DNA of 64,000 bases from an uncultured Emticicia sp. (GTDB lineage: Bacteria > Bacteroidota > Bacteroidia > Cytophagales > Spirosomataceae). The notes below the pieces were generated by a model. The model saw nothing but the letters and a program-made list of their open reading frames with translations, made no database searches and had not been told where the DNA came from. The translations under genes were made by a program, and so were the position numbers. Below are positions 17,509 through 26,401 of this stretch, piece by piece; within the stretch, counting starts at the first letter, position 1, and each line of letters begins with the position of its first letter. The stretch spans positions 60,991 to 124,990 of the forward strand of contig NZ_CALCZQ010000015.1 of assembly GCF_937903345.1 (NCBI RefSeq), in the 5' to 3' direction.

Positions 17509-18918
17509 TTAGAATATTTTTGAGAAAATACCTTTTTTTGATTTTAATGTTAAACTGCAACCAGTTTCTGTATTGTATTTTTTTAATATTTCTGCCTCAT
17601 ATTGTTTATAGAATTCGGGGTCGAAATTGGCTTTTGAAAGGTTTTCTAAAACATATTCAATGCTTTTTCCTGATGAAATCCATTCGTCCCAAATTTCATG
17701 TCGCATTCTGATTCCAAATGTGTTAATGCCTGTAACCACATGCTTTTCAGTAGTATAATTTATTCTTACGCAGATTCTTCTAGAAGATTGCTCCCAATAA
17801 AAAGTTTTTATATCTCCCGAAAGTTCTGCAGGTACCTGTCCATAAGTTTGGTACTCAATATCAAAGAATTTGGCAGAATTGAAGAAAATTCCAGGCTGGT
17901 ATTTAGTTCGTTTGCCAGTAATTGTACGTGCAATTGTTTCACCCATAATTCTACCAGTGTACCAAATCTGCTCAATATTTTTGCGACCTTTTGGTGGATT
18001 TTCATGTTCTACGCAATCGCCGATTGCATATACATCAGGAATATTCGTTTCGAGATATTCGTTTACCAAAATCCCATGATTAAGTTTTATTCCACCAACG
18101 CCCAATACAAACGCAGGTTTTTCTCGCCCAATCATGTTTCCTTGTGGGACTTTCAGTAAACTTATATTCGGACTCACGCCAACCGTTAAACCTACAAATT
18201 GGCATTCGATTTCTTCTCCTTGTTTGGTTTTAATTGCTTTTACTTCCCCATTTGCATCACCAATTATTTCATCTAATTCACTCGAAAACAGTAAATTTAT
18301 ATGGTTTTCTTTGATATGCCTCGAAATCATAGCCGATTCTTCGGGTGGCATTATAGCATTCCAAAAGCTACTTTCACGAACTAAAAAGGTTACGTCAATG
18401 CCTCTCGAATGAAGCATTTCGGCTAATTCTATTCCAATCAAACCGCCACCAACAATGACTGCTTTTTTGATTCTTGGTGTTGTTTCTTCCAATGATTCTA
18501 AATCTTGATAGCTATAAAGCCCTTGTACACCTACCAGGTTTTGACCTTTCCAGCCAAATTTATTGGGAGTTGAACCAAGTGCTAAAATTAATTTATCATA
18601 GCTGATTGAACCACCAATTTTCGCTTCTTTATCATCATTATTTGGCAAACGGAAATAAAGTTTTTTCTCTTCAAAATCAATTGTTTTGACCCATGCACGT
18701 CTCAATTCTATACGGTTTTTCTCCCAAAACCAATCTTCGTAAGGTTTGCTATGCTCAAACTTTATATGGCCCATATAGATATACATGAGGGCTGTACGAG
18801 AGAAAAAATAGTCGGTTTCGCCCGAAATGACAGTAATTTTGCAATCAGATTGCTTTCTGATATGTCGGGCAGCTGTAATACCGCTAATCCCATTTCCGAT
18901 AATTACTACGTGCTGCAT
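17509..18918 (-). CDS. FAD-dependent NAD(P)H oxidoreductase
   Basis: A 469-residue two-dinucleotide-fold flavoprotein. The N-terminal GNGISGITAARHIRKQS binds FAD, AVIVGGGLIGIELAEML (near residue 160) binds NAD(P)H, and DVYAIGDCVEHENPP closes the FAD site. The C-terminal 120 residues differ from the usual dimerisation domain. I chose the ATG at 18918 (MQHVVIIGNG). It resembles NirB-type and rubredoxin reductase-like enzymes but has no redox-active Cys pair in the first fold. With the polyferredoxin four bases downstream, it probably feeds NAD(P)H electrons into the membrane clusters; the acceptor is unknown. Confidence 0.88.
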   Translation of the reverse strand: MQHVVIIGNGISGITAARHIRKQSDCKITVISGETDYFFSRTALMYIYMGHIKFEHSKPYEDWFWEKNRIELRRAWVKTIDFEEKKLYFRLPNNDDKEAKIGGSISYDKLILALGSTPNKFGWKGQNLVGVQGLYSYQDLESLEETTPRIKKAVIVGGGLIGIELAEMLHSRGIDVTFLVRESSFWNAIMPPEESAMISRHIKENHINLLFSSELDEIIGDANGEVKAIKTKQGEEIECQFVGLTVGVSPNISLLKVPQGNMIGREKPAFVLGVGGIKLNHGILVNEYLETNIPDVYAIGDCVEHENPPKGRKNIEQIWYTGRIMGETIARTITGKRTKYQPGIFFNSAKFFDIEYQTYGQVPAELSGDIKTFYWEQSSRRICVRINYTTEKHVVTGINTFGIRMRHEIWDEWISSGKSIEYVLENLSKANFDPEFYKQYEAEILKKYNTETGCSLTLKSKKGIFSKIF

Positions 18919-19141
18919 GAGGCTTATGATTGTATGTTTGTAGAACAATTTTATAAATTGTTCATCATCAAGTATGCTAGATTTGTGGATATAAACGTAT
19001 TGAATAATCGGCTAACAAACTCAATATATAAAGAAATTTTGAAATAAGTTTAAAAAGCAAGTTGTCCGAAATCGTAAGAGCGAAGTCTTACCATCTCTAA
19101 ATTTTTCCGCTTCGGTACAATTTAGAAAAATGTTTTAGGAT

Positions 19142-20071
19142 TTATTTCTCAGGTAAATGCACTTCGGCCATCATACAGCGAGCTGAGCCACCACCACAAG
19201 TCTCAATCATTGAGAGGTTAAAGTGCTGAATAACAGCATATTCTTCGAGTTCAAGTATTTGAGAACGATTGAGTGAATGATAAGCTGAGGTTGACATAAT
19301 CAATAAGTTATTTCCTTTTAAACTTTTCACAAGAAGCATATTTCCAGCAAACTGATTCATTTGTTCAAGCGAAATCTCGATCACATTTTTACCACTTTTC
19401 TTTAAAGAATTTTGCACCATCAAGCGTTCGTCTAAATCAGGAATAGATGAAAGACAGATTACAGCAAAATCATCGCCAATGCACATTATCACGTTTGTGT
19501 GATAAACATCTTTGTTTTGTTGGTCAACAGAGGTGAATTTTACTATTGTATAGTTCATTGCTTTTGCCCAGGCATCCAATACTTCGGCATTAGTTCGAGG
19601 CGAAATACAGGCATAAGCAGTGCGGTGCATTCGGTCGAGTACCATGCTTCCAGTGCCTTCGAGAAACTTATTTTCTTTCTCGAAATGTGTAAAATCAAGT
19701 ACAACTTCTACATGGAATTTTGTGCGTAAATCATCAATAATATCACTTCTACGTTCCATACGGCGGTTTTCGGCTTGCATTGGGTACAAACAAACTTTAC
19801 CCGAATGATGAAATGATATCCAGTTATTCGGAAAAATGCTATCGGGCGTATGTGGGTCAATAGTATCGTCATAGACCATTACATTTATACCAGCGGTACG
19901 CAATTGGCTCACCATCGCATCAAATTCTCGCAGAGCTTCCTCTTGTGTGATATTATTGGTCAAAGATTTAGCTTTTACATCCTGAAAAGCATTACTTTCG
20001 GCAGTTTGCTCATTGAAAGCAAAATTCACCGGCCGAATCATGAGTATATTGGAAGTGGTTTGTGCTTGCAT
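19142..20071 (-). CDS. ctlX: Citrulline utilisation hydrolase (CtlX type), amidinotransferase fold
   Basis: A 309-residue member of the amidinotransferase/guanidine-modifying superfamily. The N-terminal ILMIRPVNFAFNEQTA, the DSIFPNNWISFH segment, and the C-terminal catalytic Cys in GGGSARCMMAE match proteins annotated as CtlX. CtlX-like enzymes are proposed to hydrolyse citrulline to ornithine; this rests on family annotation, not on anything provable here. The arginine deiminase-like gene lies just upstream on the same strand, consistent with sequential arginine-citrulline-ornithine conversion. Confidence 0.88.
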   Translation of the reverse strand: MQAQTTSNILMIRPVNFAFNEQTAESNAFQDVKAKSLTNNITQEEALREFDAMVSQLRTAGINVMVYDDTIDPHTPDSIFPNNWISFHHSGKVCLYPMQAENRRMERRSDIIDDLRTKFHVEVVLDFTHFEKENKFLEGTGSMVLDRMHRTAYACISPRTNAEVLDAWAKAMNYTIVKFTSVDQQNKDVYHTNVIMCIGDDFAVICLSSIPDLDERLMVQNSLKKSGKNVIEISLEQMNQFAGNMLLVKSLKGNNLLIMSTSAYHSLNRSQILELEEYAVIQHFNLSMIETCGGGSARCMMAEVHLPEK

Positions 20072-20233
20072 GTTTTTAATGTTGAATAAGCGAATGATAG
20101 AATGAATGATAGTTTTGATAGAATGATGAAATAAGAAAATTGTAAATAAGTTGTTTATTGAATAGATAAAAAAAGTTTTCTATTTGTATATATTCCAATA
20201 TCCACTCATTGACAGATTAACTCATTCGCACAT

Positions 20234-21667
20234 TCAAAATTGACGAAGTATCGGCATACTCATACAATGAGACCCGCCTCTTGCTCTCGAAAGTTCGGCT
20301 GAGGGTAACATAATAATTGTATCTGTCAAAGTATCAGGTGAAAGGTCATTTTTTTCAAACTTTTCGAGTAATTCTGATGCTCTAATCGTCTGAAAACCTG
20401 CATTTCTGAATGCTTCGGCAGTTTTATCATTGCGGTCATAACCGATGGCAATTCCTTCTTTTATTGCTAATAAATTGCACGAATCTGTCCATTGCTCTCT
20501 TGCTCCGTATGGAAATTCATTATTACCTGAATATATAAATTTTATAGGTTCATAACAATTCAAATCATCTTTTGTAATCGACGAAAGTAAATCTTCGAGA
20601 TTTGCAAAATCTTTTACCTTTACACCATCGTCTTTATTGATAAACTGCTTGATAGTCAGTGCTTCATAGCTTGGCTGTTGGCCGAGTTCTTGCCAAATAA
20701 AATGTTTTTCAGCTTCTTCTTGTATTCTTCCAAGCGAGCCTAATAGTACCCAAACATTACGTTTTATTTGTGTAAAAATGGTGTCAATGTGCATATAATC
20801 ACGTTTTTGTGGTATTTTCACAATTGTAACCTTCTGCACAACGTTTTTCTCAAATAATAAATCTATGGCTTGTTTTGCGGCTTCAACCGAAGTTCGTTCG
20901 CTCACACCGATTAATAGATGATTGGGTGCAACCATCATTATATCTCCTCCTTCGAGTGTATTTAGTCGGCCTTCTTGCTCTTCCTCAGGAAGTAAAAAAT
21001 GATTTTCATCTTCCGTAATTTCAATAATTTTTTCTTGTAAATCTTCAAACATCGAATGATTAAAGAATATATATTTTGCCAAAAGTGACTCTCGCGTTCG
21101 GGCATACTTAGCAGGCTTATTGAGCAGTAAATGGTCATTTACAACAATTCCAATATCACGGGTAAAAATCAGATTAGGAATTGGTGGATAAAGCATTTTA
21201 TTATTCGGTAAAATACCGGTTATTAATACCCTTGCCAAATCGATATTTTGCATTTGAGCCATTTCGTTTTGAAATTGGTAGGAACATTCTTCTACCGCAC
21301 AAACTGCCGCAATGAGCTGTGTACGAACTTCGGACATTTCGAGAATGTCAAAGAGCAGTTTCTCAAACTCAATTACTTTATCTGAATTAAAATACTTTTG
21401 GTTGAAAGGCTTATAAAAATCTCTTGATTTATCAGCATCAATTTCGTTGAGTTTTCCTTTAATCTTTTCGTGATCAAGGAAATACAAAAGGATTTTTACG
21501 TAAAAATCATATTCATCTCGACGCATGGTTTCGAGATGAACGATGTCTTCAAATAACCAATCTTGAGCTTTTGATGGTACAACTTTGCCCAAACCGCTAT
21601 CTGGACTATGAATAATAAGGCGAAGTAAAGTGCCTACTTCTGACGATACGAATATATTATTGCTCAT
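20234..21667 (-). CDS. Arginine deiminase-like amidinotransferase
   Basis: A protein of 477 residues related to arginine deiminase, which converts arginine to citrulline and ammonia. FTRDIGIVV and EGGDIMMVA (substrate-binding Glu/Asp), HIDTIFT (catalytic His-x-Asp) and RARGGSHCMSMPI (nucleophilic Cys) appear in the family order. It is longer than the classical enzyme (about 410 residues), mainly in the N-terminal half, so it may belong to a distinct Bacteroidota clade. I chose ATG 21667, preceded by an A-rich tract, over ATG 21688. The gap of about 160 bp to ctlX contains the GAATGATAGAATGA repeat. Confidence 0.87.
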   Translation of the reverse strand: MSNNIFVSSEVGTLLRLIIHSPDSGLGKVVPSKAQDWLFEDIVHLETMRRDEYDFYVKILLYFLDHEKIKGKLNEIDADKSRDFYKPFNQKYFNSDKVIEFEKLLFDILEMSEVRTQLIAAVCAVEECSYQFQNEMAQMQNIDLARVLITGILPNNKMLYPPIPNLIFTRDIGIVVNDHLLLNKPAKYARTRESLLAKYIFFNHSMFEDLQEKIIEITEDENHFLLPEEEQEGRLNTLEGGDIMMVAPNHLLIGVSERTSVEAAKQAIDLLFEKNVVQKVTIVKIPQKRDYMHIDTIFTQIKRNVWVLLGSLGRIQEEAEKHFIWQELGQQPSYEALTIKQFINKDDGVKVKDFANLEDLLSSITKDDLNCYEPIKFIYSGNNEFPYGAREQWTDSCNLLAIKEGIAIGYDRNDKTAEAFRNAGFQTIRASELLEKFEKNDLSPDTLTDTIIMLPSAELSRARGGSHCMSMPILRQF

Positions 21668-21830
21668 TTCATTTTTTGCGTTTTGCATTTAGTATTGACA
21701 ACTTTTAATTGAAAGTAAAATAGGGAAATTTCCGAGAGCTAAGCGAAACATCGCCCTAAGCTAACGGCTGATTGCCAAAATCTATTAAAAATTAGTAAAA
21801 CCCAAAATTTGCCATGAAGGCAAGCAATTG

Positions 21831-22063
21831 AAAGAAGAAAACTGAAATTTGATGTGTGCGGATCGTTGCTCGTTTACAGAAATGATGGTAAAGCCCAGTA
21901 GGATTTTCACTACAGTTGTCAACGAACCAAAGGCTGCTTTGGGCTATATTTTTTTGTATTACAATCATACTTCATTGCAATATTACAAATCATTGGCTTG
22001 ATTTCAAAGGTTTTTTGAGCAAAAATCCTACCTATTGATGTTGAACTTTGATGATTGTGTAGG
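21831..22063 (+). repeat. Left copy of a long imperfect direct repeat
   Basis: About 230 bp that reappears, diverged, at 26428-26650. Shared blocks in order are AAAGAAGAAAACTGAAAT, ACAGAAATG, TAGGAyTTTCACTACAG, a GGnTGCTT block followed by TATATTTTTTTGT, and TTTCAAAGGTTTTTTG. No ORF spans it. The whole gap 21668-22296 is otherwise empty apart from the hairpin at 22170. Confidence 0.65.
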
Positions 22064-22169
22064 TTTTTAATTGGATTGAAATTGTCAAGTATTGTAGACT
22101 TATTTTTAGACGAAGGTAGATGAACACGGATTTTTAACCAATTTTCAAGAGGTTTGAGTTTGATACACT

Positions 22170-22209
22170 AGTCCCCTCAAGGTCTCGTGCCGAAGACCTT
22201 GAGGGGACT
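22170..22209. repeat. Perfect 16-bp stem hairpin
   Basis: AGTCCCCTCAAGGTCT (22170-22185), eight-base loop, AGACCTTGAGGGGACT (22194-22209). It is much more G+C-rich than its surroundings and has no U-run on either strand, so it looks like a palindromic intergenic repeat rather than a standard terminator. A mutated right arm with part of the loop recurs at 26402-26427. It lies about 90 bp downstream of the head-repeat surface protein gene. Confidence 0.7.
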
Positions 22210-22296
22210 TAAAAAATTAATAATTGTTTAGGGTATATTACACACACCTTACTATATGAAATGGATTTTAAATGGCTAACAGTTCTTTATTTTCTG

Positions 22297-23958
22297 TTAA
22301 TAGTAATAGTCAAATTGAACTCGGTCTCCAATTTTTATGCTGTATCCGGCATTCATTTCAGGAGTATAGGTTAAAATCGATCCATTCACGCTGTAGGCCG
22401 CATTGCTCACACGGCTTCCATTAATATACATTTTTATTGAACTGTTGCCTGATTTTATTTGTGATAGAATAAAGTTGGTTTGCCCTGACTGGGTTGCATT
22501 TAGCTCATCTGCCACTTCTCTAACCAATGTGGTTCTGAATACAGGCTGAGTCCATTCTAAAGTACCCGACCCAGTGCTAGTTAAAAAATCTCCGTTTCCA
22601 CCATGGTTTTTTGGATAAGTTACCTCTCCCGCTGTAATCGTTCCACTAGTTTTCACATCGGTAACACTTGTATTGCCTAACTGAATAGTATTACTTGCAG
22701 CAACAGTTGCACTGTAGCCAATGGCAGTTGCATTTGTTAAATCTGGTGATGCAACATTTGCACCAAAACCTATGGCCGTATTTTTAGTACCTGTTTCGTT
22801 CAGGGCCAAACTATTCATTCCAATAGCAGTGTTAAAATCGCCAGTTATATTTTTCCGTAGAGCATTAACTCCAAATCCAGTATTAAAGTTTCCTGTTGTA
22901 TTATTAATTAAAATTGCTTCCCCAAATGCACTGTTAGCGGTACCAGTCGTATTGGATGTTAATGAAAGATTTCCAAAAGCAGAGTTAGCGGTGCCAGTGT
23001 TATTTGAGTACAAAGCAAAGGTGCCGAAAGCTGCATTGTTTGATCCAGTGGTATTATTAGATAAACTTTTAAAACCAAGGCCAGTATTTCCACTTCCATT
23101 CGTATTTAATGGCAATACATTAATGCCTATCCCAACATTACCTATGCCAATATTTGTACTATTATCAGGTAAAGTATTTAATCCATTTGAAAAATTTTGT
23201 CCCGTCAGCGTATTACTCTCCCACAAATTATTTAAAAAAGCATCGCCATTAAAGTTCGTTGAATTACCAATATCAAACGGATCAGTATTTGTAGTAGTTT
23301 TAGTAAAAACATTATATCCAGCACTTGGGGTTGCCCAGGTTAAAGGTCCAAGCCCTGTTGAAGTTAATACTTGACCAGAAGAACCTGCAGCCAATAAACT
23401 AGTTAAACCAGATCCTGTTTGATAGGGTATTGATCCAGCTGCTCCTCCTGATATATTGTTGGCTGTTATTGCCGTGGTTGCTGTTGAGGCATTTCCAATT
23501 ACATTTCCTACAATACCATTGCTAAATGTTTTTTCTCCACCAAATGTTTGAGCATTTTTAGTAACAATTCCTGGATTGCTTGCATTGGCTGGTGCTAAAT
23601 TTAATACCCCACCAGAAGTAATGGATGCACCATTTTCATTAGCATTAGCACTTACAGACCCCATAGTAGTGGAGACCGAAACGGTCGTAGATCCAAGAGC
23701 GACCCAATTAGTACCTTTGTAAAAATAGTAATCACCATTTGTGCCACAATCTGTACAAAAAGCAAGAAGACCTTGAGCAGGACTTGAAATAGCCCTCATT
23801 TGTTCATTGGTCATACGTGGCAGCAAAAACCCTTTCGTAGTTGATTTTAAATCTAAAATGGCCGAAGCATTAGTGCCACCATTAGGATTTATTTCTATTG
23901 ATTGGGCAGAAGCAAGGAAGGAGGTTAAAATTGATAGTAAAATAAGTGTTTTTTTCAT
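22297..23958 (-). CDS. Secreted surface protein with YadA-like head repeats
   Basis: A 553-residue exported protein. The signal peptide is MKKTLILLSILTSFLASAQS. After a low-complexity Ser/Thr/Gly/Ala region, residues of about 270-420 hold consecutive units of roughly 20-22 residues of the type NTTGSNNAAFGTFALYSN, NTGTANSAFGNLSLTS and NTTGNFNTGFGVNALRK. This is the pattern of the left-handed beta-roll in trimeric autotransporter heads. The C-terminal part (TLVREVADELNATQSGQTN) looks like a separate beta domain; no YadA membrane anchor or T9SS sorting domain is recognisable. Likely an adhesin or structural surface protein. It is downstream of a LytTR two-component pair and shares an upstream element with the kinase gene. 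Confidence 0.8.
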   Translation of the reverse strand: MKKTLILLSILTSFLASAQSIEINPNGGTNASAILDLKSTTKGFLLPRMTNEQMRAISSPAQGLLAFCTDCGTNGDYYFYKGTNWVALGSTTVSVSTTMGSVSANANENGASITSGGVLNLAPANASNPGIVTKNAQTFGGEKTFSNGIVGNVIGNASTATTAITANNISGGAAGSIPYQTGSGLTSLLAAGSSGQVLTSTGLGPLTWATPSAGYNVFTKTTTNTDPFDIGNSTNFNGDAFLNNLWESNTLTGQNFSNGLNTLPDNSTNIGIGNVGIGINVLPLNTNGSGNTGLGFKSLSNNTTGSNNAAFGTFALYSNNTGTANSAFGNLSLTSNTTGTANSAFGEAILINNTTGNFNTGFGVNALRKNITGDFNTAIGMNSLALNETGTKNTAIGFGANVASPDLTNATAIGYSATVAASNTIQLGNTSVTDVKTSGTITAGEVTYPKNHGGNGDFLTSTGSGTLEWTQPVFRTTLVREVADELNATQSGQTNFILSQIKSGNSSIKMYINGSRVSNAAYSVNGSILTYTPEMNAGYSIKIGDRVQFDYYY

Positions 23959-23993
23959 TACAGCGGTTTTTTTAATGTTTTTGGTTTTATAGT

Positions 23994-24040
23994 TTAGGTG
24001 ATAAATGCCTGTCTCATCTTGAAATAGCCTAACACCAAGG
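23994..24040 (-). promoter_or_regulatory. Upstream element of the surface-protein gene, shared with the kinase gene
   Basis: TTAGGTG (23994-24000) and the 19-bp core AAATAGCCTAACACCAAGG (24022-24040) recur at 26332-26368 with 17 of 19 core bases identical. The core lies 64-82 bases before the surface-protein start codon, and 75-93 bases before the kinase start in the other copy. Shared sequence at comparable distance suggests a common regulator site; the adjacent LytTR protein is the obvious candidate (inference). Confidence 0.45.
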
Positions 24041-24057
24041 CATTATAACTTTGATGA

Positions 24058-24306
24058 TCAAGCAGCACTTGGAACGCTCACAATTAGTTTCATAGTGTTT
24101 GCATTAGTCATCGTGGCTTTGGTTGCATCAAAAAACAGGATGTTTTGGTCGGACTTTCCATTAAAGCTAGTTACCATAATGGTTTCTGAGCTTATACTAC
24201 TGCCAATCATTGATAGGAAACGGATGATGGTGGGAACTTGTACGTATGCTTCACTAAGCAGAGTAAAAACTACCGCGGTAAACCACAATGAAATCTGTCT
24301 TTTCAT
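24058..24306 (-). CDS. Small secreted hypothetical protein
   Basis: Possible 82-residue protein from ATG 24306: a basic start and hydrophobic stretch (MKRQISLWFTAVVFTLLSEA) like a signal peptide, then a short Ser/Thr-rich body ending in LIVSVPSAA. I recognise no family. It lies on the same strand between the LytTR regulator (stop 24430) and the surface-protein gene, so it may belong to the same transcript. The shared regulatory element begins immediately after its stop codon. It could equally be a spurious frame. Confidence 0.4.
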   Translation of the reverse strand: MKRQISLWFTAVVFTLLSEAYVQVPTIIRFLSMIGSSISSETIMVTSFNGKSDQNILFFDATKATMTNANTMKLIVSVPSAA

Positions 24307-24429
24307 ACAAAATTTAATCATTCAAACATTTAATTTTTGAATATTTGAAAATATACGAAGACAGAAGATGGTCAAATAAAAAAGTACGTGAAGTGGACAA
24401 ATTCGACTCGGAAGTGGACATTAAAAGGG

Positions 24430-25188
24430 TTAATTTTCAGCGAGCCATTCCATAAAACGAGGTGTTTTTTCTTTACTTATCAATAATTGTTCTGAACAGG
24501 GAAGGGTTAAATTAATTAATAATTTACGTCCAAAATGCCTAGAAACGTCCTTGATGGCTTTGCGATTTACAATAAATTGCCGATTAATTCGAAAGAATTC
24601 TGGTGCTAATTTATTTTCTAGCTCTTCCAAAGATTTAAAAACAGTAAATTGACCTCCCTCCAAGGTATGTAATTGAACAACCTGGTTTTTAAGTTGTAAT
24701 AAACCAATATTTACCACGGGTATGGGATAGATTTTATCACCTTGATGAACTAATAATGATTGAATTTTAGTCACTTTGGGTAATAATGAGGCCGAAAGAT
24801 TAGTATAATCAATTGGGGGAGTACAAAATTTTTCTTTCAACAAGCGGTATTTTTCAAGCGAGTGAGCGATACTTTTTTTATCAAAAGGCTTCAAAATATA
24901 ATCGATTCCATTATTTTCAAAAGCTTGTAAGGCATATTGATTGTAGGCGGTGCAAAAAATAATCGGTGAATTCACCGATACTTTTTTGAATATTTCGAAT
25001 GAATACCCATCGCCTAATTGAACATCAGAAAAAATAAGATTATAGTCAACATTTGTTGAAAAATATTCAATTGATTGAGTAACGGTAGGCAAAATAGCAG
25101 TTATTTCAATTCCATAATTCAAAGATTGCAAATTGTGCCTTAGATCTTCTGCGGTGAGTATTTCATCTTCAATTATTACTATTTTCAT
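24430..25188 (-). CDS. LytTR-family response regulator
   Basis: A 252-residue regulator. Receiver domain: acidic residues at 7-9 (IEDEI), phospho-acceptor Asp55 in IFSDVQLGD, Lys in YILKPFDKKS. C-terminal LytTR DNA-binding domain: ILVHQGDKIYPIPVVNIGLLQ, then FFRINRQFIVNRKAI and the basic RHFGRKLLINL strand. LytTR regulators bind pairs of short direct repeats upstream of target genes, often for surface or exported proteins. Paired with the upstream kinase (67 bp gap). The neighbouring head-repeat protein gene is a likely target. Confidence 0.94.
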   Translation of the reverse strand: MKIVIIEDEILTAEDLRHNLQSLNYGIEITAILPTVTQSIEYFSTNVDYNLIFSDVQLGDGYSFEIFKKVSVNSPIIFCTAYNQYALQAFENNGIDYILKPFDKKSIAHSLEKYRLLKEKFCTPPIDYTNLSASLLPKVTKIQSLLVHQGDKIYPIPVVNIGLLQLKNQVVQLHTLEGGQFTVFKSLEELENKLAPEFFRINRQFIVNRKAIKDVSRHFGRKLLINLTLPCSEQLLISKEKTPRFMEWLAEN

Positions 25189-25255
25189 TATTTTAAGCTT
25201 TGTGCATGCAAAATCGACAAATTTGTTTAAATTAAAAGACTAATAGAAAGTATTT

Positions 25256-26275
25256 TTATATTAGTGGAGGCTTATGATCGTGTACTGCTAACAGGGTTAA
25301 TTGAACCTTAAAGTAATGCTGGTTTTTATTAATTATGATTGGTTGTCCAGTCTGAATTTTTATTCTTTCATTCAAATTGTTAAGACCTGTTTTTGAACTT
25401 GCCTCCTCTGTAAGGCGAGCCTGAATATTATTGATAATTGTCAGCTGATTACCATTTACTTCAACCCGAATCGTCAGTGGATTCAACTGACTCACGATAT
25501 TATGTTTAAGTGCATTTTCTATTAAACTTTGCAAAGCAAAAAATGGGATTCTATTGTGAAGAGATTGAGGGTCAATCTTAGTTTCATAGTTTAAGCCATC
25601 TTGAAAACGTATTTTTTGTAAATCTATGTAGTCGTTACACAACAAAAGTTCATCTTGTAGCGATATCAAATCATCGGTTTGGCTAATACTCCCTCTTAAA
25701 AAATCTGATAATTTCATCAAATAACTTTCAGCAATCTGAGGGTTTACTCTTATTAAATATTTCAATGAAGACAAAGCATTAAACAGAAAGTGAGGATTTA
25801 TTTGATTTTTTAAATTTGACAATTCTGTTTCTAAGCTATTAATTTTCAATTGATTATTTTCATTTTCTAATTGTAATTTAGTTTCAAAAGAATTAATCAA
25901 CATATTAAATGTAAAAATCGCGGTATTGAAGCAAATAACACCGAGTACTCGAAAATACCCAAAATTTCGGGTTTTGATAATAAAAAGGTCTTTAAAAATT
26001 ATATGTGATAAATACATACATAAAATAAGGCAAATGGTACTAGCAAGCCATTTCCACAAATATGATTTGAGCGATTGAATAAAAAAAGCAACAAATACAA
26101 TATTTAATATCCAACTAATTAAGCCTAAAATAATAAAAATTGAAAAAACAAAAAAATAACGATTGAATGTTGTTTTAGTAGTTAAAACAACTGGTACTAA
26201 TATCAATAATCCAATCCCTAGCGAGGTGATAAGAATGATTGGTAAACGTTTTAGAATTATATTTTTAATGATCAT
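25256..26275 (-). CDS. LytS/YehU-type sensor histidine kinase
   Basis: A 339-residue kinase. About four membrane helices occupy residues 1-135, followed by a coiled coil (LENENNQLKINSLETELSNL) and the His_kinase domain with phospho-accepting His in NQINPHFLFNALSSLKYL. The degenerate HATPase (ALQSLIENALKHN, SKTGLNNLNERIK) is typical of the LytS/YehU class that partners LytTR regulators. There is no extracytoplasmic sensing domain of any size, so the signal is probably read in the membrane. First gene of the kinase-regulator-surface protein series. Confidence 0.93.
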   Translation of the reverse strand: MIIKNIILKRLPIILITSLGIGLLILVPVVLTTKTTFNRYFFVFSIFIILGLISWILNIVFVAFFIQSLKSYLWKWLASTICLILCMYLSHIIFKDLFIIKTRNFGYFRVLGVICFNTAIFTFNMLINSFETKLQLENENNQLKINSLETELSNLKNQINPHFLFNALSSLKYLIRVNPQIAESYLMKLSDFLRGSISQTDDLISLQDELLLCNDYIDLQKIRFQDGLNYETKIDPQSLHNRIPFFALQSLIENALKHNIVSQLNPLTIRVEVNGNQLTIINNIQARLTEEASSKTGLNNLNERIKIQTGQPIIINKNQHYFKVQLTLLAVHDHKPPLI

Positions 26276-26331
26276 AGGTAAAAAAAATCTTCAAAAAAGA
26301 GTTAGGAGTGTAAAATGAGTTACACAAATTG

Positions 26332-26368
26332 TTAGGTGTCCTGTCCTTTAAATAGCTTGACACCAAGG
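26332..26368 (-). promoter_or_regulatory. Upstream element of the kinase gene, copy of the one at 23994
   Basis: TTAGGTG (26332-26338) and AAATAGCTTGACACCAAGG (26350-26368). Here GGTGTC and GACACC also form an inverted repeat around the spacer, which suggests binding by a dimer. Located 57-93 bases upstream of the kinase ATG. Confidence 0.45.
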
Positions 26369-26401
26369 AGCTAGATTATGATATTCAAATACCCTAATGT
26401 T

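Noticed and set aside
19073..19126. Small hairpins between ctlX and the FAD oxidoreductase gene, considered as a terminator
   Set aside because: Stems are only 6-8 bp and no U-run follows on the minus strand.
22721..23374. Long plus-strand frame (217 codons) opposite the head-repeat protein
   Set aside because: It mirrors the repetitive composition of the gene on the other strand and shows no domain, start context or promoter.
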